Shown here piece by piece: positions 61,301 through 64,000 of a DNA stretch of 64,000 nt. Positions within the stretch are counted from its first letter, which is position 1. The number at the start of each line of letters is the position of its first letter. Below the pieces are notes generated by a model, which made no database searches, was not told where the DNA came from, and saw only the letters and a program-made list of their open reading frames with translations. The stretch comes from Psoroptes ovis (Eukaryota; Arthropoda; Arachnida; Sarcoptiformes; Psoroptidae): the NCBI GenBank assembly GCA_002943765.1, contig PQWQ01000024.1, positions 374,501 to 438,500 on the forward strand. Direction: 5' to 3'. Position numbers and translations under genes: made by a program.

Positions 61301-63326
61301 CAAAAACAATTTGAATTTGACCGGTCAGTGCCGGCGATTTTCTCGAAAACCCATTCAAAAACAATGCTAGAAAATGACGTACTACTACGTCAAAGTAGAA
61401 ACCAAAGACATCAGCGAAAAACGTAGAAACACGTCAGCGCCAGCTTGAATGGCAAAACATTTTGATCAGAAATTTTTCCATAAGAAACAATTCCTTACGA
61501 ATTTCTTGGAGAAATTTTCAAGAAAATTTCTCCAAGAAATTTCTCAAATATTCCATCATCATTACCACCACCAATAACATACAACAATTCGATAATTCAA
61601 TGTCGATCACAATTGTCGTATCGATCAATTCGATCGTATTATCATTATTTGTTTGAATTTGAATTATCATTTCAATTATTTTGAATTATTTCGATAGAAA
61701 ACTAGTAAGAAAAGTCAAAGGAATTCAAAGAAAATCAAAAGAAATTAAAAAAATTCATATTTTTTTTCTCAAAATATTTGATTGCCTGTAGGGCATATAA
61801 TTGGAAAAATTATTATTTTCATTTCTTAAAAATGGGAAAAATGAACAAAATTCTTTTGTTAATTTGAAGTGAACACAAAACTAAACAATAAATGAATGGA
61901 CTAAACGAGAACAAACAAACAAAATATTTTCCCCAAATATTTGATTGATTGATCGAATATAATTAAAAAACAAAAAAATATTCGCATAGAAATCAATGTA
62001 CACTGATTCAATTCAATTCATCATTGAAAATTGGATTGAAATTGAAAAAATTTTGCAAATTTTAAACGGCGAATTCAAAGTCTAAAATTCAATTGAATCG
62101 GAATTATTTCAAAATTCAATTATTGAAAATATGAATGAATTGAAACGATTTGAATTCATTTCAAAGAAAAATTTCTTAAATTTTTGTAAGAAAACTTGAA
62201 ATTATGTAATTTTCAAAGAAATTTCTAAGAAAATTCAAAGTAATTCAAAGAAATTCAAAGAAACTTTAAAGAAATTTCAAACAACGATTGATTGATTGAT
62301 TGATCGATGAACATAAGAAGAAGAAAAGAACGAGAAAAATTTAACATTAAAATTAAATTGCCTGGAGTTAAATATTATTAATATTTCTTAGATTAATGAA
62401 ATAATTCCATTATTTTTAAATTTAAGAAAATTTTCTTCAAAAGAAAGAATTCAAAAATTGATCATTGAATTCCCCAATTATTTCTCATACAAAACAATTG
62501 ATTTTGAATTGAAATGTTAATAATTGATTTTTGATACAATTTTTCATCTCTCCGGCCACAATGACACCCCCACCCACCACCTTACCCCAATACAACAATA
62601 AAAACACATGTAGAAAAACATAAATCATTTCATGTACGTGATGAACAATTAGCACGTGATGGTTTTAAAAAATATTCAAAAAATGAATCATGTCCATACG
62701 ATGATTGTCCATCGTCGGGTGTTTATAATCATATTCATTGTAATCGTTCAGGTATTAATTTCAATTAATTTCGATTAATCAATTTGAATTCAAATTAATC
62801 TAAAATCTTCAATTTCAATTCGCTAAAAGGATGCACACAAGCACTACATTCAACACAACAACTATATCCACATAAACGTAATCATGATCGATGTGAAAAA
62901 CAGCTCGCATATCGTAAATATCGTCTTGCACAATCGATACATCAACGACAGCGGCAACAACGATTATCATCGGGAAATGAGCCGAAAACCAAAATACAAA
63001 TACGTCTAGAATCATATGATATTGATTTAATGGCTGTGGGTGGTGTTGATGATTCAATTTGTAAGGTAATTACCTGATTAATTGAATAATTAATTAACTG
63101 AAACCTTAATTAAACCATCCACACAACAGAACATTGATGAATCATTAATACGAAATGATCTTGATAACAATCAATTATTCGATGATCTCATACAAAATGA
63201 TCAAATATCAACATTATCGACCATAAGTTTGATATCGATCGAAGATATCATTGGCATCGACGAAGATGATGATGATGATGCGGATACAGATGCTGAAGAT
63301 CGAAACATTTCGAAATATATTCAAAG
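55327..63326 (+). CDS. cas: Castor/CASZ1-type zinc-finger transcription factor (5' part, cut by window)
   Basis: Eight exons in phase: 55327-56245, 58050-58477, 58716-58878, 60665-60716, 60770-61245, 62614-62751, 62830-63065, 63130-63326, about 869 codons so far; the last ends at a donor and the gene continues off the edge. Castor proteins are nuclear C2H2-type factors controlling neuroblast timing in flies and heart or vessel genes in vertebrates. The first ~450 residues are Gln/Asn/Ser-rich. Then come SKYVKRYANSNECG, the castor-typical HFHC ... FMKKEEMIRHFKWHKKRD finger, HYHC ... YISTSDVQMHANYHRKD with IIQEGFQRF, a third split by an intron (HFHC ... KNKADM / EKHKSFHVRDE), and a fourth (HIHCNRSGC ... 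PHKRNHD). An Asp-rich acidic stretch (EDDDDDADTDAED) ends the visible part. MITEs lie in introns 2 and 3. Family assignment is secure; exact start within the Gln-rich first exon less so. Confidence 0.92.
58585..58667. mobile_element. Mariner-end MITE, subfamily C (castor intron 2)
   Basis: TTAGGTTGTCCCATAAGTTT on the left and GAACTTATTGGACAACCTAA on the right, TA-flanked. It occupies a third of the 238-nt second intron. Confidence 0.92.
60004..60083. mobile_element. Mariner-end MITE, subfamily B (castor intron 3)
   Basis: TTGGTTGTCCGAAAAAGTTT on the left (one extra A) and AAAACTTTCAGGACAACCTA on the right; loop ACATGTTTTTCAATCATTAA. Confidence 0.87.
61320..61445. repeat. ACGTA-palindrome repeat, family E (copy 6, castor intron 5)
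   Basis: GTGCCGGCG at 61328, TGACGTACTACTACGTCAA at 61375, AAACGTAGAAACACGTCAGC at 61419. It lies just inside castor intron 5. Confidence 0.7.
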
Positions 63327-64000
63327 GTAAGTCTTTCAAAAGTCTTGAACCTTTCGAAATACCTTCAAGTGAAAACTAAAAGGTAATTCAACCTTACAAA
63401 ATTACAAATTCACCCTCATACACAACCAACCAACAATCATCATTCATGATCAATGATAATTAATGGTCCAAAGAAACAACAAACAAAATATTTGACCAAA
63501 ACTCGTGATTATCAATGGTAATGATCATCATCATTATTTCATTTTTGTATATGAGAATTCAATGATAATTCAATGATCAATTTCGATGTCATTACCATTT
63601 ACCATTCTCTATGAAATTCTCTCAATTACACCTACTGATAATAATAATACCAACGATGATAATGATATGATTTTGATGAATTTATAATTTTTTTGTGTTT
63701 GAAATAATAATCTTTGATGATCATCATTCGAATGATCATAATTATTTTCATATGAAACAAATCGAAAAAAATGAATTCAAAAACCAAAAAAAAACATCGA
63801 AATTATCGAAATCGGTGAAAAGAAAAAATCCTCGAAATCTCGAGCACGAATTTTCATTTCAAATTCAATGATAACAAATAATTATTCATAAATGGTCATC
63901 ATTATTATCATTATGATCATTATTATTATCAAAATTATGATTCAATGGAAAAAATACTTTATTTTTTGATGTAATTTTACATCGAAAAAATGAATTCAAT
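63327..64000. other. Castor intron running to the right edge
   Basis: Begins with the donor GTAAGTC after KYIQR and shows no further exon with castor-finger character before the window ends. AT-rich with ATC/ATG-type simple repeats. Confidence 0.6.

Noticed and set aside
1..64000. Mariner transposase or other autonomous transposon gene
   Set aside because: No frame shows a transposase-like domain; all mobile sequence seen is non-coding.
1..64000. tRNA, rRNA or CRISPR array
   Set aside because: No cloverleaf with a convincing B-box, no rRNA-like block, and the dispersed repeats are foldbacks with irregular spacing, not direct repeats with spacers.

Overview
The window is AT-rich animal nuclear DNA with split genes, canonical GT-AG introns and metazoan-only families (fibulin, a Cys-loop receptor, the Castor zinc-finger factor). 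Very short introns (mostly 58-95 nt), long Asn/Gln-rich tracts and compact gene spacing suggest an arthropod, most likely an acariform mite such as a pyroglyphid dust mite. That assignment is inference from style and content, not from a search.

Layout. 3303-9960 and 14216-15932, minus strand: three lipid genes in tandem, a fatty-acid elongase (ELOVL), a long-chain acyl-CoA synthetase (ACSL3/4-like) and an acyl-CoA delta-9-type desaturase (SCD). 19642-23213, plus: secreted fibulin-like protein with eight calcium-binding EGF modules and an inserted Pro/Gln/Val repeat. 26004-27519, plus: unrecognised acidic Asp/Asn-rich protein. 28725-30366, plus: anion-type Cys-loop receptor subunit. 31604-33440, plus: dopamine-beta-hydroxylase/MOXD-fold secreted protein in which every copper-ligand position I can align is substituted. 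36934-38963, plus: glycerol-3-phosphate acyltransferase of the GPAT3/4 type. 38964-55326: a 16-kb stretch without a convincing gene. 55327-63326, plus: the 5' part of a castor (CASZ1-type) zinc-finger gene that runs off the right edge.

Four of the eight genes act in one pathway: desaturation, elongation, activation to acyl-CoA, and glycerolipid assembly. Three of them are adjacent and co-oriented, which is unusual for non-homologous animal genes.

The dominant non-coding signal is a swarm of about 41 tiny (about 75-96 bp) inverted-repeat elements with mariner-like ends beginning TTAGGTTGTCC and TA flanks, in three subfamilies (A, B, C). They lie between genes and inside introns and never in a coding exon I could define. 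Two further dispersed families occur: a 110-165 bp foldback (D, five copies) and a repeat built on paired ACGTA...TACGTCA palindromes, usually with a GCCGG motif upstream (E, six copies). No transposase, rRNA, tRNA or CRISPR array was recognised.
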